Shown here: positions 14,360-23,020 of the stretch, in pieces | How the letters are laid out: every line of letters starts with the position of its first letter | How positions within the stretch are numbered: position 1 is the stretch's first letter | Assembly (NCBI GenBank): GCA_023382655.1 | Contig: JAHDWK010000014.1 | Location: 1-64,000, forward strand | Reading direction: 5' to 3' | Origin: Anaerolineae bacterium | GTDB taxonomy: Bacteria; Chloroflexota; Anaerolineae; Promineifilales; Promineifilaceae | Length of the DNA stretch: 64,000 nt | Made by a program: the position numbers and the translations under genes | Notes under the pieces: generated by a model | What the model saw: the letters and a program-made list of their open reading frames with translations, nothing else | Told to the model about the DNA's origin: nothing | The model's database searches: none

Positions 14360-16636
14360 ATGCAACGAAATCAAATGAAGGCACACATATTCTTTACGGC
14401 CGTTATCCTCGTTTTGAGCATTGGTGTATGGCTGGTTGGTTGTACGCCGGATGAGGAGGTGGTGGTTGTGACGGTACGGCCGACGAGTGTGGGGGAAGTG
14501 GGTACGGCCGTGTCCACTGTCATTCCTGCCATATCCCAAGAAGCCAATACTTTAATTCCTGGCCCTATCTTGTCCAATCCAATGCCACCATTGCCCGGTA
14601 TGCTCTATTGGGGGCCAGATGGAAAGGAAACGTGGTTAGTAGATAACAACGGACAGCTACAAAAACTCTCGGAATTTCAGATACTCCCTAAGTTTGTGGC
14701 TAATAGCAGTAAATTCATCTACTTCAAAGATGGAGATTTGTGGGAAGCAGATCAAAACGATGGCGAGCAACAGCTCCTGTTTGCTTTTTCAGAGCTTGGT
14801 GATTGGCATTACTGGTCTGCGGAAACTGGCGTTATTTGGATTCTTGATCCTACGGGCATAGACCTTGAGACCGCGCAAAAAGGCATACTAAAAGTGATTG
14901 ATACGGCAGGGAATATCCTTAATCTGTCCGAAGGCTTCTTGTTGCATTCTCCAGCGATTGCGCCTGATGGGAAAATGGTTGCCTTTGACGAAGAAGAGAC
15001 TCCTGTGTTGTATCACCTGGAAAATGGCAAACAACAATTCAATTTAATTGATTATGGGCTTTCCTCGGAGTTGGATTTTTATGCCCCGGTCTGGGCACCA
15101 GATGGGCAATTGCTGGCCTGGGCAACCCATGCTCCCTCGTTGGACACCTATAGCCTTGTTGTTTTCAATTTGGGAACAGATTCGGCTATGGTCGTCCAAC
15201 TTGATGCACACCCGGACTGGACTATCGAGGAAATTCACTGGCAGCCGGTCGGTGATAAGCTGGTCATCATGCGGCGAGGTGGAGATCCGTATGCCCCGGA
15301 GTTTGACGGTTGGATCATAGATCTGCAGACGCAAGAACGCCTGCCTGTTGGCCCGATAGCTGAAGCCTGGTGGTCGCCAAACGGAGATTGGCTGGCCTAT
15401 TCAATGCACGCGCAAGAGGGGGAACCTTACAGCAGTATATGGGTGGTAACGGCGGACGGCCGTGAACGCTATCACCTGGGTTATGGTGAAGACCTAATTT
15501 GGAGCCCAGACAGCCGTTTTCTCGTGTATTGTGGTCTTGAAGAGACAGGTCTTGAGGGATTTGGTCGCTGGTTGTCCACGTCTGAAAATGGATGGATGTC
15601 CCTACCCATTGATTTTGGTTACCCAGAAGGTTGTATTACCATGCAATGGTTAAAAACAGATCGGCCGGAAACGATAGCCTACGTTTTACCGCAATTTCAA
15701 CCATCAACGATTTCCACGGCAACCCCTGTGCTGACGGTGATTCTCCCAACAGTCACGGCCGTTTGCACCCTTTATCCACCAGGTACAGCATGGCCTCAAG
15801 TTGCGCTGCCTGCGGAATGTTATAACGTACTCGCCGATTTTGAAGAACAGCAATATTGCGCCTGTAGTAATTTTGAGTTCTCCCCAGATGGAAAGTGGTT
15901 TGCTTTTACGATGGGAGATTATATGAGCGGTTATAGCGTGCGACCTGGCCTTATCAACCTGGAAACGGGCGAAGTACAAACAAATACTGTTGGTACAGGG
16001 CTTATGCGCTTTCTTCCAAACAATGAGCGACTCGTTTACAATTCCTGGGGTGAAGGGGGTGATATATGGTGGGCAAATTCGCTAACCGGAGAATCTTTAC
16101 GTTTAGGCCCTGGTGGAAACGTATCCTGGAACGCCGATGAAACGGCGTTTGTGGTAGAGGCTACACCATATGTAGGCATGGCCAGTGCGGTTTGGGGGTA
16201 CAACGTGGAAACACATACATTGTTCTTGCCGGAGAGGTGGTTCGCCGATAACAAACCCGTTTGGGTCCCTGATGGGACACATTTGCTATATCAGCACCAG
16301 ACCAATATCGCTACGGCCGAAAACATGGTGATATTTAGTCCACGTCAGATTTACCTGGTGGATGCAGTGAGTGGCGAGGAACAAGTTGTGTTGAGTGATC
16401 CAGCTTATCACTATCATCTCTGTCCAGATGACCGTACCGAAAGCTGTTATTGGAATGGAGATTGGGTCAAGGTACAGCGTCTACCCTATCATCCAGCGAT
16501 GTTTGATTTTGAAGATTACAATAACTCTGATTATAGATGTGCCTGGTATGTCAAGGATTGCACTGACCAACCAGAGTATTTAGGGTTGAACTGGCGTACT
16601 TTAGAGGTTCTTCCCTGGTCAGAAATAGTTAATTGA
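14360..16636 (+). CDS. Lipoprotein with TolB/WD40-like beta-propeller repeats
   Basis: This is a 758-residue protein. A signal peptide with lipobox LVGC places the lipidated Cys at residue 28. Several repeats have the TolB/PD40 signature, for example APDGKMVAFDEE, APDGQLLAWATH, SPNGDWLAYSMH and SPDGKWFAF, in two groups separated by a linker near residue 465 rich in Pro and Thr. This suggests one or two propellers displayed outside the cytoplasmic membrane. The ligand is unknown. ATG 14360 follows GGGAGGG by eight bases; GTG 14351 is the alternative. It is convergent with the hydrolase gene and shares the hairpin at 16645. Confidence 0.8.
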   Translation: MQRNQMKAHIFFTAVILVLSIGVWLVGCTPDEEVVVVTVRPTSVGEVGTAVSTVIPAISQEANTLIPGPILSNPMPPLPGMLYWGPDGKETWLVDNNGQLQKLSEFQILPKFVANSSKFIYFKDGDLWEADQNDGEQQLLFAFSELGDWHYWSAETGVIWILDPTGIDLETAQKGILKVIDTAGNILNLSEGFLLHSPAIAPDGKMVAFDEEETPVLYHLENGKQQFNLIDYGLSSELDFYAPVWAPDGQLLAWATHAPSLDTYSLVVFNLGTDSAMVVQLDAHPDWTIEEIHWQPVGDKLVIMRRGGDPYAPEFDGWIIDLQTQERLPVGPIAEAWWSPNGDWLAYSMHAQEGEPYSSIWVVTADGRERYHLGYGEDLIWSPDSRFLVYCGLEETGLEGFGRWLSTSENGWMSLPIDFGYPEGCITMQWLKTDRPETIAYVLPQFQPSTISTATPVLTVILPTVTAVCTLYPPGTAWPQVALPAECYNVLADFEEQQYCACSNFEFSPDGKWFAFTMGDYMSGYSVRPGLINLETGEVQTNTVGTGLMRFLPNNERLVYNSWGEGGDIWWANSLTGESLRLGPGGNVSWNADETAFVVEATPYVGMASAVWGYNVETHTLFLPERWFADNKPVWVPDGTHLLYQHQTNIATAENMVIFSPRQIYLVDAVSGEEQVVLSDPAYHYHLCPDDRTESCYWNGDWVKVQRLPYHPAMFDFEDYNNSDYRCAWYVKDCTDQPEYLGLNWRTLEVLPWSEIVN

Positions 16637-16644
16637 AATGTGTG

Positions 16645-16718
16645 AACCGCGGAGAACGCAGAGAACGCGGAGTTTTTTCCTTTATTTGACCTCTGCGTTC
16701 TCCGCGCCCTCGGCGGTT
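16645..16718. terminator. Fold-back hairpin between convergent genes
   Basis: A 15-bp perfect stem pairs 16649-16663 (GCGGAGAACGCAGAG) with 16691-16705, and outer bases also pair (AACCGC with GCGGTT). The left arm is a partial tandem duplication of GAGAACGC. A T-run (16673-16678) lies in the loop region. Its place between two stop codons fits a bidirectional terminator. Confidence 0.7.
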
Positions 16719-16732
16719 AATCAAATCACGTT

Positions 16733-18820
16733 TTAGGGCGTCAGTTGGAATGCTTCCAGAGCGGGCAGCATCACCATTTCATAGAGTGCCTCTTTTTCAT
16801 CCGGGTTGGTAATCAACAACACCAGCAGGGTCGTGCCATCCTCTTCGGCCGTGGCCAGCAGCACCGGCAGTCCTTGTGCTTCCGTTTCATACAGCGTCCA
16901 GGTGCGTCCACCGGCTTCTAACATTTCATCACCGGTTGGTGTTTCGGTCAGCCCTAATTGTGTGGTTAGCAGGTCTACCAAAAAATCGGCCGTCATGCCT
17001 GGCGCAGCTTGCTGAATGAGAACGGTTTGGTCTAATCCAGTGCTGCCACGGGCGTATACCCCCGGCCCGGCCTCCGTCCAACCTTCCGGCGCGACACTGC
17101 TAAAGCCAAACGTTTCATCGGTGTAGGGGGTCATTACCACCGCTTCTGTTTCTGCGCCCGGCGTTACAAAGGCCGGGCCGCCCAATGCCGCCACGCAGGT
17201 GGTATCCGGTTCGGCCGTCGGGTCTGCCAGGAAGGATTCCACCACGCTGACGCCACATTCGCCGGAGAGGGAGACGCCGTGCCCGGTACCCGGAAATTCA
17301 TAGTAATAGGCATTGCCCAGGTTTGCTTGAATTTGCTGCCCCCAGGCCGGTGGGGTAATGGGGTCATATTCCCCGGCTAGAATGAGCGTGGGAATGTCAC
17401 TGGTGATCGGTTCGTTTTCCAGGGGCACGGCCGTGCCCGCCCCCCACTGTTCACAGATGACCAGGGCATTTGGCCCCAGGTTGGGACTGTCGCGGAAAAC
17501 CGGTTCCAGTTCCGGCTGGGCGGCCAGAGCGGTCGTTATCTGCTCGGCTGTCGCAAAACCATTTTCTTCATGGCACTGCACCGAAAACTGCATTCCGACG
17601 CTGACAAAATCACTGTTGCTCAGAAAGCTGGAAAGCAGCAAGCTGAGTGAGCCATACTCACCGGCGTTCACGTCCGCAATTAGTTTGGGCAGTTCGGGGA
17701 TAATTTCCGTGGCATAAAGCGATTGGAAGAGAACACCCACCAAATCATCACCCCGGAAATAGGCGTCATAGCTGTCTCCGGTGAAGAGGTTGGTGATGGG
17801 CAGCGTGATTTTTTCCTCGTTCAATTGGGCCACGGTTTCATTAAAGAGCGTTTCCAGATCAGGGTAAGCTTCAGCGCAGATAGGATCGGCGGCGCAACCG
17901 GCAAAAAACACATCAAAAGCGCGGGCTACGTTCTCCGGCGTGTCGGTCAGCAGATTGACTTCCAGGGGATAAGCCGAATCTAAAATGACGCTGCGAATGC
18001 CTTCGGGATAATCACGCATGAGGGTTTGTGCCAGCCTTGTGCCGTAGGAGACGCCCCAGACGTTCCATTCATCGTAACCGAGCGCGATGCGTAAATCGTT
18101 CAGGTCGGCGGCGCTGGCGGCGCTGTTGTAAGCGGCCAGATTGACGCCTTCATCGGCCAGCCGGTCGCGGCAGGCCAGCAGTATTTCCAGGCTTTGCTGC
18201 CCTGCTTCTTCAGGCGAGATGTCTTGCTCCAGCAACTCATAACTCAATTCGGTGTATTCCGGGCAGGCCAGCGAGGGTTCGGAGTAGCCGGTGCCGCGCT
18301 GGTCAAACATGATGAGGGTATGGTTTGCCAGGTAGGGAGCGAAGCGCATCTCAAAAATCAGAGGTACTGCTTCCAGTGCATCACCACCAGGACCGCCTTC
18401 CAGATAAATAATGGGGTCGGGCGTGGGATTGTTGCTGTCACTGGCAAAGATGGCGACGTGCAGCCGGATGGTGTTGTCGCTGGCGGGGTCCGTGCGGTTT
18501 TCAGGTACGGTCAGCCAGCCACAGGTGACATCACGGCCGTTGGGCACATCAAATTCACACGCGGCCTCCACAAAAGCAGTAGTTGGTGCGGCGGTGATGG
18601 GTTCGGGGGTGAATGTGGGCGGTATAGTGGGCACGGCCGTTGGTTCAATGGTTGGTTCGGCCGTCGCTGTATGGGTGGGCGTCGGGTTCGTCGTCGCTGT
18701 TTCAACCGTCTCGGATACGGCCGTAGCCGTTGGTGCTGGCTCTTCATTATTGCAGGCCGCAAACAAGAAAACCAGGCCCACGGCCAACATACACAAACGA
18801 ATAAAATTCAACTTTTTCAT
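16733..18820 (-). CDS. Secreted lipoprotein alpha/beta hydrolase with TAP-like C-terminus
   Basis: This is a 695-residue protein. A signal peptide ends in lipobox LFAAC and is followed by a Thr/Pro-rich linker (about 35-85). The alpha/beta hydrolase domain has the nucleophile elbow GVSYG in WNVWGVSYGTRLAQ. The acid and histidine lie in LILAGEYDPITPP and FPGTGHGVSLSG, a TAP-like carboxy-terminal module typical of tripeptidyl aminopeptidases and proline iminopeptidases. A further C-terminal domain of about 130 residues is unassigned. It probably trims peptides outside the cell. ATG 18820 follows AAGGAG by six bases, better than GTG 18823. Confidence 0.88.
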   Translation of the reverse strand: MKKLNFIRLCMLAVGLVFLFAACNNEEPAPTATAVSETVETATTNPTPTHTATAEPTIEPTAVPTIPPTFTPEPITAAPTTAFVEAACEFDVPNGRDVTCGWLTVPENRTDPASDNTIRLHVAIFASDSNNPTPDPIIYLEGGPGGDALEAVPLIFEMRFAPYLANHTLIMFDQRGTGYSEPSLACPEYTELSYELLEQDISPEEAGQQSLEILLACRDRLADEGVNLAAYNSAASAADLNDLRIALGYDEWNVWGVSYGTRLAQTLMRDYPEGIRSVILDSAYPLEVNLLTDTPENVARAFDVFFAGCAADPICAEAYPDLETLFNETVAQLNEEKITLPITNLFTGDSYDAYFRGDDLVGVLFQSLYATEIIPELPKLIADVNAGEYGSLSLLLSSFLSNSDFVSVGMQFSVQCHEENGFATAEQITTALAAQPELEPVFRDSPNLGPNALVICEQWGAGTAVPLENEPITSDIPTLILAGEYDPITPPAWGQQIQANLGNAYYYEFPGTGHGVSLSGECGVSVVESFLADPTAEPDTTCVAALGGPAFVTPGAETEAVVMTPYTDETFGFSSVAPEGWTEAGPGVYARGSTGLDQTVLIQQAAPGMTADFLVDLLTTQLGLTETPTGDEMLEAGGRTWTLYETEAQGLPVLLATAEEDGTTLLVLLITNPDEKEALYEMVMLPALEAFQLTP

Positions 18821-18918
18821 CACATACTCCTTTGAAGATATTGGGCGATTTGCAAAATCGCTTTACAGAAATCAGTGAGCTATACGACTGTGGCTGTGGA
18901 AAGGTGCGGGGAGGCGGA

Positions 18919-18960
18919 GTTCGTAATCCGTGAGCCGTAAACCGTTCACGGATTACGAAC
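18919..18960. repeat. Fold-back intergenic repeat
   Basis: A perfect 15-bp stem (GTTCGTAATCCGTGA at 18919-18933 with 18946-18960) with a 12-base loop is followed by a further copy of the word CGGATTACGGTTCACGG up to 18979. The same GTAATCCGT word recurs in gaps near 20940, 27860, 37020 and 54930. Confidence 0.85.
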
Positions 18961-18973
18961 CGCGGATTACGGT

Positions 18974-20146
18974 TCACGGCCGTGCTGGTAACACCAGCGC
19001 AGTGAGAGCGGCGATGATGGGTAGAACGGCCGTGTATTGCAGCGCCGTCGCCAGCCCAATCTGGTCGGCCAGCAGCCCCAGGAAATAGCTGCCCAACGCG
19101 CCCCCGGCAAACATCAACCCCAGCGCCAGCCCGGAGGCCAACGCTCGCCGCCCCGGAAATAGCGATTGCACATTCAGTACCAGAATCGTATGCGGCATCC
19201 CGGCAAAAAAACCGGCGAGCAGCAACAGCGCCGGCTGCGCCAGCCCATCCGCGGGGATGTAAAAATAGATGGGCAGGATCAGCCCCCACATGCCGGCCAC
19301 AATGACCCATTTACCGGCGATCCGGTCGCCCAACGCTCCACCAACAATGCCCCCCAACGCCGATCCTAACATCAACATACCGGCCAGAATGCCCACATGT
19401 GTTTGCGCATAACCAGCCTCGGTAAACAGCTTGGGGGCAAAGGTGATGGCGGCAATGCTGACGGTGCTGCTGGAAAGAATGATGATGGTCAGTGGCAGGC
19501 CGCGCCGCAGCCAATCCCGGCGCTGAATAGCGCGAGCGGCTCTGGCCTGGGCGCGTTGCGCTTTTTCCGCGTGCAGACCGGCGTGGTCGTTGGTTAGCCA
19601 CAACCAGCCATAGGCAAAAGCAAACAGCGTGGTGAGGGGGATGAGAACGTAGCCGGTACGGCCGTGCCAATCTAGCGCCAGCCCGGCCACAATTGGCCCC
19701 AAAAACAGCCCCATCTGCCCGGAAAAGAAAAAGACGGCCGTCGCCCGGCTGCGCGCCGTGTGACTGATCAGGCTGGCGACCATTGTCCCGGCGGGGTGAA
19801 ACATACCGGAACCAATACCGGCGACCGTCAATGCGGCCAGGGCAATCCAGTCCCCGGCCAGTGCCGCAAACGTAAAAAAGAAGGTCATCCAGCCCATGCC
19901 ACCCACCACCAGCCAGCGCGGGCCAATGCGGTCGGCCAGCCAGCCAAAAAACGGCTGCGACAGCGACGCGCCCACGTTGTACAGCAGCAGCGTAATGCCC
20001 ACCTGCGCATTTGTCAGCCCCAGGGAAATGGCGAGCAGGGCGATAAGCAGGTTGCGGCTGCTGTTTAGCACGTCAATACAAAAGTGGGTGATGCTGACGG
20101 CCTGGTACGGCCGTTCCTGGATGAAGGGGGTGTCGGTGACTGCCAT
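18974..20146 (-). CDS. MFS exporter, Fsr (fosmidomycin-resistance) type
   Basis: This is a 390-residue membrane protein with about 12 helices. The segment HFCIDVLNSSRNLLIALLA, then GLTNAQVGITLLLYNVGASL and QPFFGWLADRIGPRW, is the Fsr-family version of the MFS loop 2-3 signature. Helix 5-type FHPAGTMVASLI is also typical. It probably pumps small molecules out in exchange for protons; the natural substrate is unknown. The start at ATG 20146 (MAVTDTPF) is preferred over 20194 because the extra residues read through intergenic repeat DNA. It lies 66 bases downstream of the iron-sulfur protein gene on the same strand. Confidence 0.85.
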   Translation of the reverse strand: MAVTDTPFIQERPYQAVSITHFCIDVLNSSRNLLIALLAISLGLTNAQVGITLLLYNVGASLSQPFFGWLADRIGPRWLVVGGMGWMTFFFTFAALAGDWIALAALTVAGIGSGMFHPAGTMVASLISHTARSRATAVFFFSGQMGLFLGPIVAGLALDWHGRTGYVLIPLTTLFAFAYGWLWLTNDHAGLHAEKAQRAQARAARAIQRRDWLRRGLPLTIIILSSSTVSIAAITFAPKLFTEAGYAQTHVGILAGMLMLGSALGGIVGGALGDRIAGKWVIVAGMWGLILPIYFYIPADGLAQPALLLLAGFFAGMPHTILVLNVQSLFPGRRALASGLALGLMFAGGALGSYFLGLLADQIGLATALQYTAVLPIIAALTALVLPARP

Positions 20147-20212
20147 TGTATCCTGAGAAATTATGAATGATGAAGGATGAATTATGAATTTCATCCCGCA
20201 TAGAATACGAGC

Positions 20213-20935
20213 TTATTTGTTCTCTATGACCGCCGCTAAAACGGTTGCCAGGTGTTCCAGGCGCTGACCTTCAGCAGCCAGGCCGCGCATTTGCATCAGG
20301 CAGCCGGGGTCGGCGGTGACGAGGATGTCGGCGTTCGTGTGAGCGGCGTTGTCCAGCTTGACGGCCGTCATCGCATTACTCACTTCGGGCATCCGCAGCG
20401 AAAAGAGGCCGCCAAAACCGCAGCAGCGGTCTGCTTCGGCCATTTCGTGCAGGGTGCAGCCCACGGCCGTGAGCAACTGGCGCGAATCGTCCCCCAGCCC
20501 CAACAACCGGCACATATGGCAGGAATCGTGATAGGTCACGCTGGGGGCAGACGTAGTGGGGGATGGCTGCCAGCCCGCCTGTTGTACCAGGAATTCGCCC
20601 AGCTCAAAGGTTTTGGCAGCTAAGGCCTGGGCACGGCCGTGCCATTCGGCATCGTCCGCCAGCAAATGGGCATACTCCACGCGCATCATGGTGGTACAGG
20701 AACCGCTGGGTAACACCACCGCTTCATACGGCTCAAAAATCTCAATCGCGCGCTGCGCCAGGTCACGTGCCTGGGGCACAAAACCGCTGTTAAAAAAGGG
20801 CTGCCCACAGCACGTTTGCGCCGCCGGAAATTCCACCTCGTACCCGGCGCGGCGCAGCAGCTTCACCGTCGCCACGCCTACTTCCGGCATGATCTGGTCC
20901 ACAATGCAGGTAACACAAAGAGCGATTGTTTTCAT
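20213..20935 (-). CDS. lutA: LutA-type CCG-domain iron-sulfur protein
   Basis: This protein of 240 residues contains two CCG (DUF224) cysteine modules: CVTCIVDQIMPEVG with TCCGQPFFNSG, and DSCHMCR with DRCCGFGG and DPGCLMQM. This layout matches LutA (YkgE) of the LutABC lactate-oxidation complex and the C-terminal part of GlcF. It passes electrons from 2-hydroxyacid oxidation. It is divergent from a GlcD-like FAD oxidase gene 118 bases away, so the two probably work together. LutB and LutC are not adjacent. The gap holds a fold-back repeat and a TATAAT for the other strand. Confidence 0.85.
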   Translation of the reverse strand: MKTIALCVTCIVDQIMPEVGVATVKLLRRAGYEVEFPAAQTCCGQPFFNSGFVPQARDLAQRAIEIFEPYEAVVLPSGSCTTMMRVEYAHLLADDAEWHGRAQALAAKTFELGEFLVQQAGWQPSPTTSAPSVTYHDSCHMCRLLGLGDDSRQLLTAVGCTLHEMAEADRCCGFGGLFSLRMPEVSNAMTAVKLDNAAHTNADILVTADPGCLMQMRGLAAEGQRLEHLATVLAAVIENK

Positions 20936-20938
20936 AGG

Positions 20939-21008
20939 AATTCGTAATCTGTAATCCGTGACCCGTGAATCGTAATCGGTTTACGGATTACGGATTACGG
21001 TTTACGAG
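20939..21008. repeat. Fold-back intergenic repeat between divergent genes
   Basis: The left arm (20939-20980) repeats CGTAATC/CCGTGA words and the right arm (about 20981-21008) repeats TTACGGA. The arms are imperfectly complementary over about 27 bases. Because the flanking genes diverge, this copy cannot be a simple terminator. A TATAAT follows at 21009-21014, toward the GlcD-like gene. Confidence 0.75.
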
Positions 21009-21053
21009 TATAATCAAGGCAGTATACTGGCGAGCGGTAGAAGGGGCAAACGC

Positions 21054-22526
21054 ATGAAACAGGAAAGTCAGAAGCACGATTCGGATTTTTTGCAGGCATT
21101 GGCAAAGTTGTATCCGGCCGGCCGGTTGTTGAACGGTGGGGCGTCAAAAGTGGCGTATGAATCGGATGCGCTGACCGGTTTTCGGCGGCAGGCGTTAGCG
21201 GTGGTGCTGCCGGAAACGGAAGAAGAGGTGGTGGAGACGGTGCGGTTGTGCCACGCGCATGGCGTTCCCTTTGTGGCGCGGGGCAGCGGCACCAGCCTGT
21301 CCGGCGGCTCGCTGCCGGTGGCTGATGGCATTGTCATTGGCCTGAACCGGCTAAACCGGATTTTGCGGGTGGATGTGGAGCAGCGCACGGCCGTTGTCCA
21401 GCCCGGCGTTATCAATCTGCACATCTCCCAGGCGGTGGCGGCGCACGGCCTGTATTACGCCCCTGACCCCTCCAGCCAATCCATTTGCACCATCGGCGGC
21501 AACATCGCCTTCAATTCCGGCGGGGCGCACTGCCTGAAATATGGCATGACCAGCAACCACATTTTGCGGATCAAAGCAGTGCTGGCCGATGGCGAGATTG
21601 TGGAATTTGGCAGCGAAAGCGCCGAGGGGGTGGGGGTTGGCCCGGATTGGATTGGCCTGTTTGTAGGGTCGGAAGGGCTGTTTGGCATTGCCCTGGAAAT
21701 CACCGTGCGCCTGCTGCCCAGGCCGGAACTGTACCGCACGGTGTTGGCGGCATACCACGATGTGCAGATGGCCGGGGAAGCGGTGGCGCAGGTGGTGGCC
21801 TCCGGGCTGCTGCCGGGGGCGATGGAGATCATGGATCGGCTGGCAATCAAAGCGGCAGAGGCGGCCGTTCATGCCGGGTACCCGCAAGATGCGGAGGCGC
21901 TGTTGATTGTGGAGTTGGAAGGGGAGGCGGCGCAGGTAGAACAGGAGTTTGTGGCGTTACGGCCGCTCATTGAAGCCTCCGGTGCATATGAAATCCGTGT
22001 GGCCCAAAGCGAAGCAGAGCGGGTGGCGATCTGGAAAGGGCGCAAAGGGGCGTTTTCGGCGGTGGGGCGGCTGAGTCCCGATTATGTGGTGCAGGATGGG
22101 GTGGTGCCGCGCACTCATTTGGGTGAGGCGCTGGCTTTCATTCACAACCTGAGCCGGGAGTATGGCCTAGGTATTGCCAACGTCTTCCACGCCGGGGATG
22201 GCAATTTGCACCCGTTGATATTGTATGACGGCCGTGTGCCCGGTCAGCTTGAATTGGCCGAGGAGTGTGCCGGGAAAATTTTGCGCAAGTGCATTGAACT
22301 GGGCGGCTCCATTACCGGTGAACATGGCGTGGGCATGGAAAAGCGAGAGTACATGCCTTACCAGTTTAGCGAAGATGACCTGGATGTAATGGTCGCCATC
22401 CGCCATCAGTTTGATCCGCTGGAAATTGCCAATCCCGGCAAAATGCTGCCCGGCGATGACGCGCCGGCCTTGAAGATGCACGGGATGCACCCATTGGAGA
22501 AGGCGGGAGTTATTTCGCGTGAATAA
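21054..22526 (+). CDS. glcD: GlcD-like FAD-linked 2-hydroxyacid oxidase
   Basis: This is a 490-residue protein. The FAD_binding_4 domain (about 40-220) carries FVARGSGTSLSGGSLPV, and the FAD_oxidase_C domain (about 225-470) carries FHAGDGNLHPLI and GGSITGEHGVG. This is the glycolate/D-lactate oxidase GlcD family, of usual length. It oxidises a 2-hydroxyacid to the 2-oxoacid and needs an iron-sulfur partner, probably the divergent LutA-like protein. TATAAT at 21009-21014 lies 40 bases before the ATG. Glycolate or D-lactate as substrate cannot be told apart here. Confidence 0.9.
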   Translation: MKQESQKHDSDFLQALAKLYPAGRLLNGGASKVAYESDALTGFRRQALAVVLPETEEEVVETVRLCHAHGVPFVARGSGTSLSGGSLPVADGIVIGLNRLNRILRVDVEQRTAVVQPGVINLHISQAVAAHGLYYAPDPSSQSICTIGGNIAFNSGGAHCLKYGMTSNHILRIKAVLADGEIVEFGSESAEGVGVGPDWIGLFVGSEGLFGIALEITVRLLPRPELYRTVLAAYHDVQMAGEAVAQVVASGLLPGAMEIMDRLAIKAAEAAVHAGYPQDAEALLIVELEGEAAQVEQEFVALRPLIEASGAYEIRVAQSEAERVAIWKGRKGAFSAVGRLSPDYVVQDGVVPRTHLGEALAFIHNLSREYGLGIANVFHAGDGNLHPLILYDGRVPGQLELAEECAGKILRKCIELGGSITGEHGVGMEKREYMPYQFSEDDLDVMVAIRHQFDPLEIANPGKMLPGDDAPALKMHGMHPLEKAGVISRE

Positions 22527-22544
22527 ACCCCTGGTTTGCATGGT

Positions 22545-22940
22545 TCAATCTTTCACAGAATTGGCTATCCCCTGTTGGCACGCAGACAACACGGTTGCCA
22601 GATCACCAGCCAACAAAGCGTTCACAGCCAGCCACAAACCAGGGAAAACCGGGCTGCGAATAATGCCCGCTTCATTGGCTGCCAACTCTTTGTACTCCCC
22701 TTCGTCCAGATAGAACCAGGCGACACGGCCGTCATAAATCTGCCACACCACATACTCCCGTACCCCCTGGCGTCGGTAGACCCGCTTCTTGTCGTGTAAA
22801 TCAATGGAAGCGCTGCTAGCGGCGATCTCCATAATCAATTACCGGCGCTCAAATTCGGCGCGGGTCAGGTCGCCGGATTCCAGCGGTGGGATGGGTGGTA
22901 GCTTGAGGGCATAGGCGGATGGTTTGGTTAATACCCCCAT
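22545..22940 (-). pseudogene. Uma2-family (DUF820) gene with internal deletion and stop
   Basis: From ATG 22940 the frame gives a Uma2-like amino terminus (KLPPIPPLESGDLTRAEFER) and then TAA. The same frame resumes at once with the Uma2 carboxyl half (IMEIAASSASIDLHDKKRVY, then RRQGVREYVVWQIYDGRVAWF). Uma2 proteins are usually about 190-200 residues with a PD-(D/E)XK nuclease fold. About 60-70 central residues, including part of the active site, are missing. The start is supported by GGAG upstream. The 97-residue 3' frame alone could still be translated from ATG 22832 or ATG 22838, but would lack the nuclease core. Confidence 0.75.
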
Positions 22941-23020
22941 GTCATTCGTGCTCCATTTACATACCCGGTCATTCTACCACATGCCTGCCAGATTTTCCGC
23001 GCTTGTTATAATCAGGGGTG

